A DNA stretch of 64,000 nucleotides from Modicisalibacter ilicicola DSM 19980 (GTDB taxonomy: Bacteria; Pseudomonadota; Gammaproteobacteria; Pseudomonadales; Halomonadaceae): the NCBI RefSeq assembly GCF_900128925.1, contig NZ_FQUJ01000003.1, positions 62,001 through 126,000 on the forward strand, given 5' to 3'. Below, one piece after another: positions 28,545 to 36,239 of the stretch. Made by a program: the position numbers and the translations under genes. A model generated the notes under the pieces. The model worked only from the letters and a program-made list of their open reading frames with translations, did not search any database and was not told the DNA's origin. Positions within the stretch are counted from its first letter, which is position 1. Every line of letters starts with the position of its first letter.

Positions 28545-29047
28545 CCCAGGTGGTGGTCGGCATCGGCAGTCATGTCGAGTGCGAGCGTCATGTCCGCGCC
28601 TGCCTGGATGCGCTGGCGGCCGAGTTCGGAGAATTACGCATTTCCCGGGTGTTCGAAAGCGAGCCGGTGGGCGCTCCAGGGAACAAAAACGTCTACAACC
28701 TGGTGGTGGCCTTCGACAGCCGGGCTTCGGTCGGTGAGTTGAAGGCCTGGTGCAAGCGCACGGAGCGGGCCAACGGTCGAATCGACCGCGGCCCAGTGAC
28801 CCTGGATATCGACCTGCTCGGCGTGGGCGACCGCCGGGGCACGTTCGAGGGCGTGTCGCTTCCCCACGACGATATCCTTCGCTTCGCCTTCGTGCTCAGG
28901 CCCCTGGCGGAACTGCTGCCGGATGCCCGCCACCCGATCACCGGGCAACGCTATGCCGAGCTTTGGGCAGGCTTCGATCCGGGCCAGCAGCGCCTGTGGC
29001 CGGTGGATTTCACCTGGCGGGGTCAGGTCATTTCCAAGGCAGACTGA
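28541..29047 (+). CDS. folK: 6-hydroxymethyl-dihydropterin pyrophosphokinase
   Basis: FolK pyrophosphorylates the FolB product. The 168-residue protein shows the HPPK pattern: GIGSHVECERHVRACLDAL, SRVFESEPVGAPGNKNVYN, the signature RGPVTLDIDLL near 87-97, and the LPHDDILRFAFVLRPLAEL segment. The GIGSH...ECERH variant of the usual GLGSNL..P..... is somewhat divergent. It starts inside the folB stop. Its own stop codon abuts a long palindromic repeat. Confidence 0.92.
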   Translation: MTQVVVGIGSHVECERHVRACLDALAAEFGELRISRVFESEPVGAPGNKNVYNLVVAFDSRASVGELKAWCKRTERANGRIDRGPVTLDIDLLGVGDRRGTFEGVSLPHDDILRFAFVLRPLAELLPDARHPITGQRYAELWAGFDPGQQRLWPVDFTWRGQVISKAD

Positions 29048-29188
29048 GAGAATGTATACAAATTACTGCGCTCGACCATGCCGCGTTGAAATCAGTCTCA
29101 AAATACTCATTTACACAGCGTAAACTCCGCTTTTTCGACTGATTTCGCCTTGCCTGATCGTCGCTCGTCACTTTTGTAAACATTCTCT
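29047..29188. repeat. 142-bp palindromic intergenic repeat between folK and the nitronate monooxygenase gene
   Basis: The outer arms AGAGAATGTATACAAA (29047-29062) and TTTGTAAACATTCTCT (29173-29188) pair with one mismatch. Inner arms GAAATCAGTC (29088-29097) and GACTGATTTC (29137-29146) pair perfectly, and TTTAC/GTAAA (29110-29114, 29120-29124) closes the centre. It begins at the last base of the folK stop codon and lies between converging genes, so it could end both transcripts. A shortened relative is at 61936-62008. Confidence 0.8.
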
Positions 29189-29196
29189 GAGAGAGT

Positions 29197-30276
29197 CTAC
29201 GAATTACTGCGCTCGACCATGCCGCTCTCTTCCAGAAGCAACGCAACCAGCTCCGCCGCCGGCAGCTCCCGCGCCAGTGGCGCCCCCTGGCCCGCCCACT
29301 GGGCGGCAAATTCATGGTTTCCGAGTTTGGAGGCGGCCGCGTTGAGACGCTTGGTAGCATCGTAGGCGAGCGGATAGTCGGCGGGAGGCGGGCTACCTTC
29401 TGCCTCGCCGAAGGCAATGAGGCGATTGACCATGCCCCGGGCGGGCCGACCGGATAGCACCTTGGTCAACCGGGTCTGTGCCGCCCGCTCGCTTTTCAGA
29501 CGCTCGCGGTAGGCATCATCCGCCGAGGACTCCGGGCATAGCACGAACGCCGTGCCAAGCTGAACGGCCGTCGCACCGAGTGCCAGTGCAGACTTCATGG
29601 CCTGGCCGTCCATGATGCCGCCTGCCGCGATGATCGGCAGTGTCGTATGACGCGACAGCAACCGCACGAGCACCATCGTGCTCAGGCCTTCGTCGGTTGC
29701 ATCGGGGTCGAAGATGCCTCTATGGCCCCCGGCTTCGATGCCTTGGGCCACGATGGCGTCGATTCCCACCTGCTCGATCAGCCTTGCCTCCCGGGGGCAG
29801 GTTGCCGTCGCCATCGTATGGATGCCCGCGTCGCGCAGCGAGGCGATGCGCTCGAACGAGGGCAGGCCGAAATGAAAGCTGACGACAGCGGGTTGCAGCT
29901 CGAGCAGCATCTCGAACGTTTCGGTGTCGTCGATGAACGTCGTGTAGATTTCATCGAGGGTGTCGGGAGGGGGCGACCCAGTCTCGTCGAACAACGGTGC
30001 CAGATACTGAAGCCAGCCGGCTTCGCCCTCGGCGTCACGTCGTGCGGGTGCATGGCAGAACAGGTTCACATTGAAGGGTTGTGCGGTCAGGGCGCGGGTC
30101 TGATCGATCATCTGGCGGGCCTGGGCGGTCGTGCTGGCACCTATCCCCAGAGAACCGAGGCCACCGGCACTGGAGACCGCCGCCGCCAGTTGAGGCGTGG
30201 CAACACCCGCCATCGGCGCTTGAATGATGGGGTGGCGGAGACCCAGACGCTCGAGAAATTTCCGGGAGGACTGCAT
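29197..30276 (-). CDS. Nitronate monooxygenase (2-nitropropane dioxygenase family)
   Basis: This FMN-dependent TIM-barrel enzyme would oxidise alkyl nitronates; some homologues act as enoyl reductases. The 359-residue protein has [20 protein letters not shown] at the N-terminus, the conserved catalytic-region [11 protein letters not shown] near 185-195, and the FMN phosphate site [13 protein letters not shown] with [12 protein letters not shown]. The start at 30276 follows AGGAG. The last eight codons (GMVERSNS) and stop lie within a 24-base exact copy of part of the neighbouring palindromic repeat, so the C-terminus seems to derive from repeat DNA. Confidence 0.9.
   Translation of the reverse strand: MQSSRKFLERLGLRHPIIQAPMAGVATPQLAAAVSSAGGLGSLGIGASTTAQARQMIDQTRALTAQPFNVNLFCHAPARRDAEGEAGWLQYLAPLFDETGSPPPDTLDEIYTTFIDDTETFEMLLELQPAVVSFHFGLPSFERIASLRDAGIHTMATATCPREARLIEQVGIDAIVAQGIEAGGHRGIFDPDATDEGLSTMVLVRLLSRHTTLPIIAAGGIMDGQAMKSALALGATAVQLGTAFVLCPESSADDAYRERLKSERAAQTRLTKVLSGRPARGMVNRLIAFGEAEGSPPPADYPLAYDATKRLNAAASKLGNHEFAAQWAGQGAPLARELPAAELVALLLEESGMVERSNS
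29202..29225. repeat. 24-bp exact direct repeat of 29061-29084
   Basis: AATTACTGCGCTCGACCATG followed by CCGC occurs at 29061-29084 inside the palindromic element and again at 29202-29225 inside the 3' end of the nitronate monooxygenase gene. The second copy supplies the end of that coding sequence. Confidence 0.85.
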
Positions 30277-30323
30277 GGCGACTCCTGTATCACCCCGTCG
30301 TGAATGAAAGCGTAGCGGGTCTG

Positions 30324-31463
30324 TCACTCGGCGCCCAGGGCCGCCGCGATCTCGGCTTGCCGGCGCCGCGCCAGCTCCCTGCCGAGCTCGCCGCCCTTGA
30401 ACCCCTCGTCGACCAGCTCCCGGGGGGATACCTGGGATGCCAGCCGCCAGGCCAGGGCGAGATCGGTGGCCAGCCCTTCGTCTTCCAGACTGATCAGCGA
30501 GAGCAGCGGCGCGACCCGCTCACCGCGCCGCCAGGCATCGATGGCGTTCAGCCAGCGCAAGACCCGCTCGGCATTCGGCGTGCGTCCGTCGGCCTCGTCG
30601 CAGAACTCCCGGGTCAGCCTCACCTGCCGCGCCAGGTCACGCCAGGCGTTGGGCAGGCGCAGGCGTTCCTCCAGCGTCTGACGGGAAGCGTCGTCGAGAT
30701 GTTCGCAGAGCCGCGCCCAGCGCCAGCGGGCCAGGTGGCCGTTGTCTTCGGGCAGGCGCGCCATGCGTGCCAGGGCCGCATGCAACTCGACACTGTCCAC
30801 GGCAAGCTCGGGCATCAAGGCCTCGAGCGCTCCGCAGTCGTGCAGCGTTTCGAAGTAGGCTTGGGAATAGGGTTCTCCGAGGGCTTTCTCGGTCTCCTGC
30901 CAGACCCGCTCGGCGACCAGGTGCGCGATCTCGCCATCGGCGGCAAGCCGACGCATCAGTTCCCGGGTCGCGTCGGCGATGGCGAACCCCAGCCCTTGGT
31001 AGCGCGCCAGGAAGCGAGCGGTGCGCAGCACCCGCAGCGGGTCCTCGACGAAGGCCGGCGAGACATGGCGCAGCCGCCGTGCCTCGAGATCCTCGCGGCC
31101 GTGGAACGGATCGATCAGTTCGCCCTCGAGGGTCTCGGCCATGGCATTGATGGTCAGGTCGCGGCGGGCCAGGTCCTCTTCCAGTGTCACCTCGGGGCTG
31201 GCCTGTACCACGAAGCCGGTATAGCCGTGGCCCTGCTTGCGCTCGGTGCGCGCCAGGGCGTACTCCTCCTGGGTGACCGGGTGCAGGAACACCGGGAAGT
31301 CGCGTCCCACCGGCTTGAAGCCCCGCCTGCGCATCGCCTCGGGAGTGGCACCGACCACTACCCAGTCCTGGTCGACCACCGGCCAGCCGAGGCGTGCATC
31401 GCGCACCGCCCCACCGACCCGGTAGACCTCGAGGCCTTGGATGGCCGGATCCGCCGTTTTCAC
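30324..31463 (-). CDS. cca: tRNA CCA-adding nucleotidyltransferase
   Basis: Cca adds or repairs the 3'-CCA of tRNAs. The 379-residue protein has the class II nucleotidyltransferase head ([20 protein letters not shown] with the DxD metal site), [10 protein letters not shown] near 110, and the tRNA-recognition segment [14 protein letters not shown] and [16 protein letters not shown]. It lacks the C-terminal HD phosphohydrolase extension of the longest forms. The start is GTG at 31463, overlapping the glpE stop (GTGA). Longer upstream frame is not Cca-like. Confidence 0.93.
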   Translation of the reverse strand: MKTADPAIQGLEVYRVGGAVRDARLGWPVVDQDWVVVGATPEAMRRRGFKPVGRDFPVFLHPVTQEEYALARTERKQGHGYTGFVVQASPEVTLEEDLARRDLTINAMAETLEGELIDPFHGREDLEARRLRHVSPAFVEDPLRVLRTARFLARYQGLGFAIADATRELMRRLAADGEIAHLVAERVWQETEKALGEPYSQAYFETLHDCGALEALMPELAVDSVELHAALARMARLPEDNGHLARWRWARLCEHLDDASRQTLEERLRLPNAWRDLARQVRLTREFCDEADGRTPNAERVLRWLNAIDAWRRGERVAPLLSLISLEDEGLATDLALAWRLASQVSPRELVDEGFKGGELGRELARRRQAEIAAALGAE

Positions 31464-31801
31464 CGCGCGACTCGCGTCGGGTGACGAACCTGCCAGTCGA
31501 CGAAGCCGCCATCCAGGCTGTAGACACACTCGAAACCCTGCCCGGCCAGCCAGCTCGCCGCCTGCTGGCTGGAGTGGCCATGGTAGCAGACCACCACCAG
31601 CGGGCGCTTCCGGTCGGTATCCGCGAGCAGATCGCCCACCGTGGCGTTGTCGAGATGCCGGCTCCCCGGTATGTGGCCCTGGGCGTAGCTCAGGGGATCG
31701 CGGATATCCACCAGGGTCAGTGGCCGAGCGTCGTCCAGCCACGCCTTGAGGGTGGCCTGGTCGAGATGCTCAAAGGCGAGGTGTTCGAAGGATTGGCTCA
31801 T
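31460..31801 (-). CDS. glpE: Thiosulfate sulfurtransferase GlpE, single-domain rhodanese
   Basis: The 113-residue rhodanese transfers sulfane sulfur from thiosulfate to thiol or cyanide acceptors in the cytoplasm. The active-site loop CYHGHSS (Cys near residue 70) matches E. coli GlpE, as do LVDIRDPLSYAQGHIPG and YSLDGGFVDW. The start at 31801 follows GGAAGG. It lies between apaH and cca on the same strand; its stop overlaps the cca start. Confidence 0.92.
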   Translation of the reverse strand: MSQSFEHLAFEHLDQATLKAWLDDARPLTLVDIRDPLSYAQGHIPGSRHLDNATVGDLLADTDRKRPLVVVCYHGHSSQQAASWLAGQGFECVYSLDGGFVDWQVRHPTRVAR

Positions 31802-31823
31802 GAATACCTTCCGCACAATGGGT

Positions 31824-32648
31824 TTAGGCTTGCCGACTGGGTTCGCTGACCCGCTCGCCGGTTTCCAGATTCAGCGCCGTCAGGGTGCCGCCCCAGACAC
31901 AACCGGTATCCAGGGCTTCGGCACGCACGGCGGTGCCGGGGGTATGCCCCTGCAAGGCGGCCCAGTGGCCGAAGATGATGCGCGGATCATCGTCCCGGGG
32001 ATAGGTGAACCAGGGGCTATACCCCGGCGGGGCCGCATCGAGCCCCTCCTTGGCATCGAAGTCCAGGCGGCCGTCGGCGGCGATGAAGCGCATGCGGGTA
32101 AACGTATTGACGATCACCCGCAGGCGATCGACACCGTCGAGATCCTCCTCCCAGCGCGCCGGTCCGTTACCGTACATGCGCTCCAGGAAGGCGCCGCTGG
32201 CGCTGCCACGCAGCACGCTCTCCACTTCCTCGGCCAGGGCCCGGGCCTTATCCAGCGTCCACTGAGGCAACAGTCCCGCGTGGGTCATCAGCGTCCGCCG
32301 GTCGCTGCCACTGCCGTCGTCGACCCAAAGCGGCTGGGCCTGCAGCCAGTCGAGCAATGTCTCGCGATCCGGGGCGGCGAGAATATCCTCGAGGGTATCC
32401 GAACGCTTGGGCGTCGCGCCACCGCGGGCAACCGCCAGCAAGTGCAGGTCGTGATTGCCTAGAATCACTCGCGCTGCCTCGCCCAGGGAGCGCACCTCGC
32501 GCAGGCAGCCCAGGGAATCGGGCCCGCGGTTAACCAGATCGCCGGCCAGCCAGAGACGGTCCCGACGCGGGTCGAAGCTCAAACGCTCGAGCAGAGCAAC
32601 GAATTCGCGGTGGCAGCCCTGAAGGTCACCGATGGCATAAGTCGTCAT
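31824..32648 (-). CDS. apaH: Symmetrical bis(5'-nucleosyl)-tetraphosphatase
   Basis: ApaH hydrolyses Ap4A to two ADP and also removes Np4 caps from RNA. The 274-residue metallophosphatase shows the three metal motifs GDLQGC (7-12), GDLVNRGP and GNHDLHLLA, plus late MTHAGLLPQW and FGHWAALQG. The start at 32648 gives the family N-terminus MTTYAIGD. It lies 41 bases after apaG in the conserved rsmA-apaG-apaH order. Confidence 0.96.
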   Translation of the reverse strand: MTTYAIGDLQGCHREFVALLERLSFDPRRDRLWLAGDLVNRGPDSLGCLREVRSLGEAARVILGNHDLHLLAVARGGATPKRSDTLEDILAAPDRETLLDWLQAQPLWVDDGSGSDRRTLMTHAGLLPQWTLDKARALAEEVESVLRGSASGAFLERMYGNGPARWEEDLDGVDRLRVIVNTFTRMRFIAADGRLDFDAKEGLDAAPPGYSPWFTYPRDDDPRIIFGHWAALQGHTPGTAVRAEALDTGCVWGGTLTALNLETGERVSEPSRQA

Positions 32649-32689
32649 GAGCGTCTCTTGGAACATGTAGTGAATGAAGTGGATGGAGT

Positions 32690-33073
32690 TCAGTGCACCT
32701 GGTTGGGGCCCGCCAGGCGAAACGGCGCGATGGCCACTTCGAACGGCCGCTGGGCGGCGGTATCCACGCAAGTATAGGCGCCTTCCATGACCCCTACCGG
32801 GCAGTCGAGCACGGCACGGCTCGTGTAGCGAAAGGTCTGACCCGGTCCAATCATCGGCTGTTTGCCGACCACCCCCTTGCCACGCACCTCCTGCACCTTG
32901 CCGCTGCCCTGGGTGATCTTCCAGTAGCGGGCCAGCAGCTGTACCGAGTGCGCGGAATGGTTGTGTACGGTGATGGTGTAGCTGAACACGAAACGCTGCT
33001 CCGTCTCCGAAGACTCGTCGGCCCGGTAGGCTGGCTCCACATCGACGCGTATGTCCTGGGCACGTTGGGTCAT
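32690..33073 (-). CDS. apaG: ApaG domain protein (Co2+/Mg2+ efflux-associated)
   Basis: The 127-residue protein is a single immunoglobulin-like ApaG domain: FVFSYTITVHNHSAHSVQLL, then ARYWKITQGSGKVQEVRGKG and VVGKQPMIGPGQTFRYTS. E. coli mutants show altered cobalt resistance, but the molecular role is not settled. Its start overlaps the stop of rsmA by ATGA (33070-33073), so it is translationally coupled. Confidence 0.95.
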   Translation of the reverse strand: MTQRAQDIRVDVEPAYRADESSETEQRFVFSYTITVHNHSAHSVQLLARYWKITQGSGKVQEVRGKGVVGKQPMIGPGQTFRYTSRAVLDCPVGVMEGAYTCVDTAAQRPFEVAIAPFRLAGPNQVH

Positions 33074-33873
33074 GTGCTCTCCCTCGCCAGGTGGTTGGCG
33101 ATATCGACCAGTTCGGCCACCGTCAGTGTCTGGGGGCGCCGCCCCGGATCGATCTCCAGCGCCTCGAGGCTGGCCGGTTCGACCAGCCCCTTGAGGTTGT
33201 TGCGCAGGGTCTTGCGACGCTGAGAGAAGGCACGGCGCACGACATCCGCGAACAGCACCTCGTCGACGGCCGGATAGGGCAAGGTGGCATGCGGCACCAG
33301 CCGCACGATGGCGGAATCGACCTTGGGCCGTGGCGTGAAGGCTTCCGGAGGAACGATAAACAGCGAATCCACCCGGCAATGGTACTGCGCCATGATCGAC
33401 AGCCGGCCCCAGTCGCTGCTGCCGGGCGAGGCGGCCAGTCGTTCGACCACTTCCTTTTGCAGCATGAAATGCATGTCGGCCACTGCCCCCCGAGCACCGA
33501 GCAGGTGAAAGATCAGCGGTGTCGAGATGTTGTAGGGCAGATTGCCCACGACCCGCAACGCCGGCCCCTCGCCCTTGAGCGCGGCGAAGTCGAACTTCAG
33601 CGCATCGCCCTCGTGAATCACGAAGCCGGGGTAGTCGAAGAACTGCACCCGCAGGCCGGGGATCAGGTCGCGGTCGAGCTCGATCACCTCGAGCTTGCCC
33701 GTGGCTTCGAGCAGTGGCTCGGTCAAGGCGCCCTGGCCGGGGCCGATCTCGATCAAGCGTTGCTCGGGGCGCGGCGAGATGGCCCCCACGATGCGTGAAA
33801 TGATGCCCGGATCGCGCAGGAAATTCTGGCCGAAGCGTTTGCGGGCCCGGGGTAGCGGTGGGCGTGATGCCAT
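33070..33873 (-). CDS. rsmA: 16S rRNA dimethyladenosine transferase
   Basis: RsmA (KsgA) dimethylates A1518 and A1519 of 16S rRNA late in 30S assembly. The 267-residue protein has the N-terminal RKRFGQNFL motif, the SAM-binding IEIGPGQGALTEPLL, the catalytic NLPYNISTPL near 110-119, and the C-terminal FSQRRKTLRNNLKG. It belongs to the conserved lptD-surA-pdxA-rsmA-apaGH set and overlaps apaG. Confidence 0.97.
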   Translation of the reverse strand: MASRPPLPRARKRFGQNFLRDPGIISRIVGAISPRPEQRLIEIGPGQGALTEPLLEATGKLEVIELDRDLIPGLRVQFFDYPGFVIHEGDALKFDFAALKGEGPALRVVGNLPYNISTPLIFHLLGARGAVADMHFMLQKEVVERLAASPGSSDWGRLSIMAQYHCRVDSLFIVPPEAFTPRPKVDSAIVRLVPHATLPYPAVDEVLFADVVRRAFSQRRKTLRNNLKGLVEPASLEALEIDPGRRPQTLTVAELVDIANHLAREST

Positions 33874-33908
33874 GGAAAAAGAGAGTCCTTGCTATGTCAG
33901 CGTGCGGT

Positions 33909-34922
33909 TCATGAAAGACGGGAAGCATTGGCCATTTCGAGCGCCATTTCGAGGGCTACGCGCAGGCTGCCGGTATCGGCCCGGCCACTGCCGGCCAGGT
34001 CCAGAGCGGTACCGTGATCCACCGAGGTACGAATGATCGGCAACCCCAGGGTGATGTTGGCGGCACGCCCGAAGCCGGCATACTTGAGCACCGGCAATCC
34101 CTGGTCATGATACATGGCCAGCACCGCATCGGCGCCCTCGAGATGGCGGGGGGTGAAAAGCGTGTCCGCAGGCAGGGGGCCGTCGAGGAGCAGTCCTTCC
34201 TCCCGCAGCCGAGTCAAGGCCGGAACGAGAACGTCGATCTCCTCGCGCCCGAGGTGCCCGCCTTCGCCGGCATGGGGGTTCAGGCCGCAGACGGCGATGC
34301 GCGGTTGCCGGACGCCAAAATGCCGCTTGAGATCATGATCGAGGATGCGCAGCACCCGGCACAAGCCGTCGATCGTGATGGCTGACGGCACCTCGCGCAG
34401 CGGCAGGTGCGTGGTCGCCAGCGCCACCCGCAGCTCCCTCCCGGTGGCCCGGGTGGCGAGCATCATCACCACCTCCTCGATCCCGCAGGCATCGCGCAGG
34501 TATTCGGTATGGCCGGTGAAACGGGGATGCCCGCCCTCGATGATCACCCCCTTGTGCAGCGGCGCAGTGACCATGGCCTGGGCCCGGCCCTCGCGGCAGG
34601 CGGCAATCGCCCGGTCCAGCACCTCGAGCACGTAATCCGCGTTGCCGGGATCGAGCCGGCCCGGCTCGGCCGGCACCCGGAGCGCCACCGGCCATACCGG
34701 CAGTACGCCGGGGCATGGCGCCGGGACCTCCTGATCGTCATCGAGCACGCGAAGCTCGACATCGAGATCCAGCCGGCCGGCGCGTTCTGCCAGCAGATCC
34801 GGGTCTCCCACCGCCACGACCCGCCCGGGCAGCGGCGCTGGCGCGGCGGCCAGCATCAGCACCAGTTCAGGCCCGATGCCCGCCGGCTCGCCGGTGGTCA
34901 CGGCCAGGACCGGTGTGCTCAT
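33909..34922 (-). CDS. pdxA: 4-hydroxythreonine-4-phosphate dehydrogenase
   Basis: PdxA makes the pyridoxal-5'-phosphate precursor 3-amino-1-hydroxyacetone phosphate. The 337-residue protein has TTGEPAGIGPELVL at the N-terminus and the three metal-binding His regions GHTEYLRDACG, GLNPHAGEGGHLG and MYHDQGLPVLKY. The signature VDHGTALDLAGSGRADTGS is near the end. The start at 34922 overlaps the surA stop (ATGA). Confidence 0.96.
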   Translation of the reverse strand: MSTPVLAVTTGEPAGIGPELVLMLAAAPAPLPGRVVAVGDPDLLAERAGRLDLDVELRVLDDDQEVPAPCPGVLPVWPVALRVPAEPGRLDPGNADYVLEVLDRAIAACREGRAQAMVTAPLHKGVIIEGGHPRFTGHTEYLRDACGIEEVVMMLATRATGRELRVALATTHLPLREVPSAITIDGLCRVLRILDHDLKRHFGVRQPRIAVCGLNPHAGEGGHLGREEIDVLVPALTRLREEGLLLDGPLPADTLFTPRHLEGADAVLAMYHDQGLPVLKYAGFGRAANITLGLPIIRTSVDHGTALDLAGSGRADTGSLRVALEMALEMANASRLS

Positions 34923-36220
34923 CCGGCGTCCTGGTTCAGACGGTTGTCGATGTAGGCCTCGGTGCGGATCTGCTGCATCCAGGTTTCCAGTTCGTCGTTG
35001 ACCTTGCGCTGGAACAGCGTCTGACGAATCTGCTCGCGCTTGGCTTCGCCGGTGACGTCCTGCCGGCGGCGGTCGAGCACCTCGATCAGGTGATAGCCGA
35101 AGCGCGAACGTACGGGCTGGGAGACCTGACCCACCGGCAGCGAGGTCATCGCCTCCTCGAAGGCGGGCACCATCTGGCCGGGACGCACCCAACCCAGCTC
35201 GCCACCGTTCAGGGCGCTGCCCCGATCGTCGCTGACTTCCTGGGCGACGCGGCCGAAATCCTCCCCGGAAGCGAGGCGTTGCCGCGCCTGTTCGGCCAGG
35301 GCCTCCGCGCGCTCGGCATCACGATTGGGGTTGGTCTCGATGAGAATGTGGCGCACCCGCTGTTCCTCGACCATCGCCTTCCGGGCGTCCCCTTCGCGCT
35401 CCTGCAGCTTGATCAGATGAAAGCCGCTGGGGCTGCGGATCGGCTCGCTGACCTGACCGACATTCAGTTGTGGAATCGCATCGGCGAACGCGGGCGGGAT
35501 CTCCCCGGCGTCGCGCCAGCCCAGATCACCGCCTTCCAGCGCGTTGGAGCCATCGGAGCGGGCCGCCGCCAGATCGGCAAAATCGGCACCGTCCTGCAAC
35601 TGCTCATAGAGTGCCCGGGCCTCCCGTTGCGCCGCCTGCACCTGATCCGGGCTCGGCGACTGAGGCAGTGCCACCAGGATGTGGCCGAGGCGATAGCGCG
35701 CGTTGTCGTTGCCGCCCTGCTGGTCGAGGTAACGCTGCACCTCGCGATCGGAGACGTTGATGCGGCTGGCGACCCGGCGCTGCTGCAGGTCGCGCATCAG
35801 CATCTCGCGACGGATCTGCTCCCGGACCACCGCGAGGGAGAGACCATCGGCCTCCAGGGCATCGGCGAATCGATCCAGGGTCATGCCGTTGTTCTGGGCA
35901 ATGGAACGGACCGCCCGGTTCAGCTCGGTGTCGTCCACGGACATGTTGGCCTGCTCGGCCATCTGCAGCTGGATCTGCTCGACGATCATGCGGTCCAGCA
36001 CCTGGCTGCGCAGGGCGGCTTCGTCGGGCACGGCGATGTTGCGGCGCGCCAGCTGGCTGCGTGCCTGAATCACGCGATCCTCCAGTTCGCTGGCCATGAT
36101 GGCATCGTCATTGACCACCGCCACGATACGATCCAGCGGCTCGGCCGCCAGCGCCTGGCTGCCGGCACTCAATGCCAGCGTCAGAATCAGACTCAAGGAT
36201 GCAAACAGACGTTTGCGCAT
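34919..36220 (-). CDS. surA: Periplasmic chaperone and peptidyl-prolyl isomerase SurA
   Basis: SurA escorts outer-membrane proteins, notably LptD, through the periplasm. The 433-residue protein has a signal peptide (1-about 25), an N-terminal SurA chaperone domain (about 27-150) and two parvulin domains (about 175-275 and 285-385), with repeats of GGDLGWRDAGEIPP and GGELGWVRPGQMVP. The start at 36220 follows GAGGT. It lies 19 bases after lptD, its main client, in the same unit. Confidence 0.96.
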   Translation of the reverse strand: MRKRLFASLSLILTLALSAGSQALAAEPLDRIVAVVNDDAIMASELEDRVIQARSQLARRNIAVPDEAALRSQVLDRMIVEQIQLQMAEQANMSVDDTELNRAVRSIAQNNGMTLDRFADALEADGLSLAVVREQIRREMLMRDLQQRRVASRINVSDREVQRYLDQQGGNDNARYRLGHILVALPQSPSPDQVQAAQREARALYEQLQDGADFADLAAARSDGSNALEGGDLGWRDAGEIPPAFADAIPQLNVGQVSEPIRSPSGFHLIKLQEREGDARKAMVEEQRVRHILIETNPNRDAERAEALAEQARQRLASGEDFGRVAQEVSDDRGSALNGGELGWVRPGQMVPAFEEAMTSLPVGQVSQPVRSRFGYHLIEVLDRRRQDVTGEAKREQIRQTLFQRKVNDELETWMQQIRTEAYIDNRLNQDAG

Positions 36221-36239
36221 GCAAAACCTCACTCGCTCT

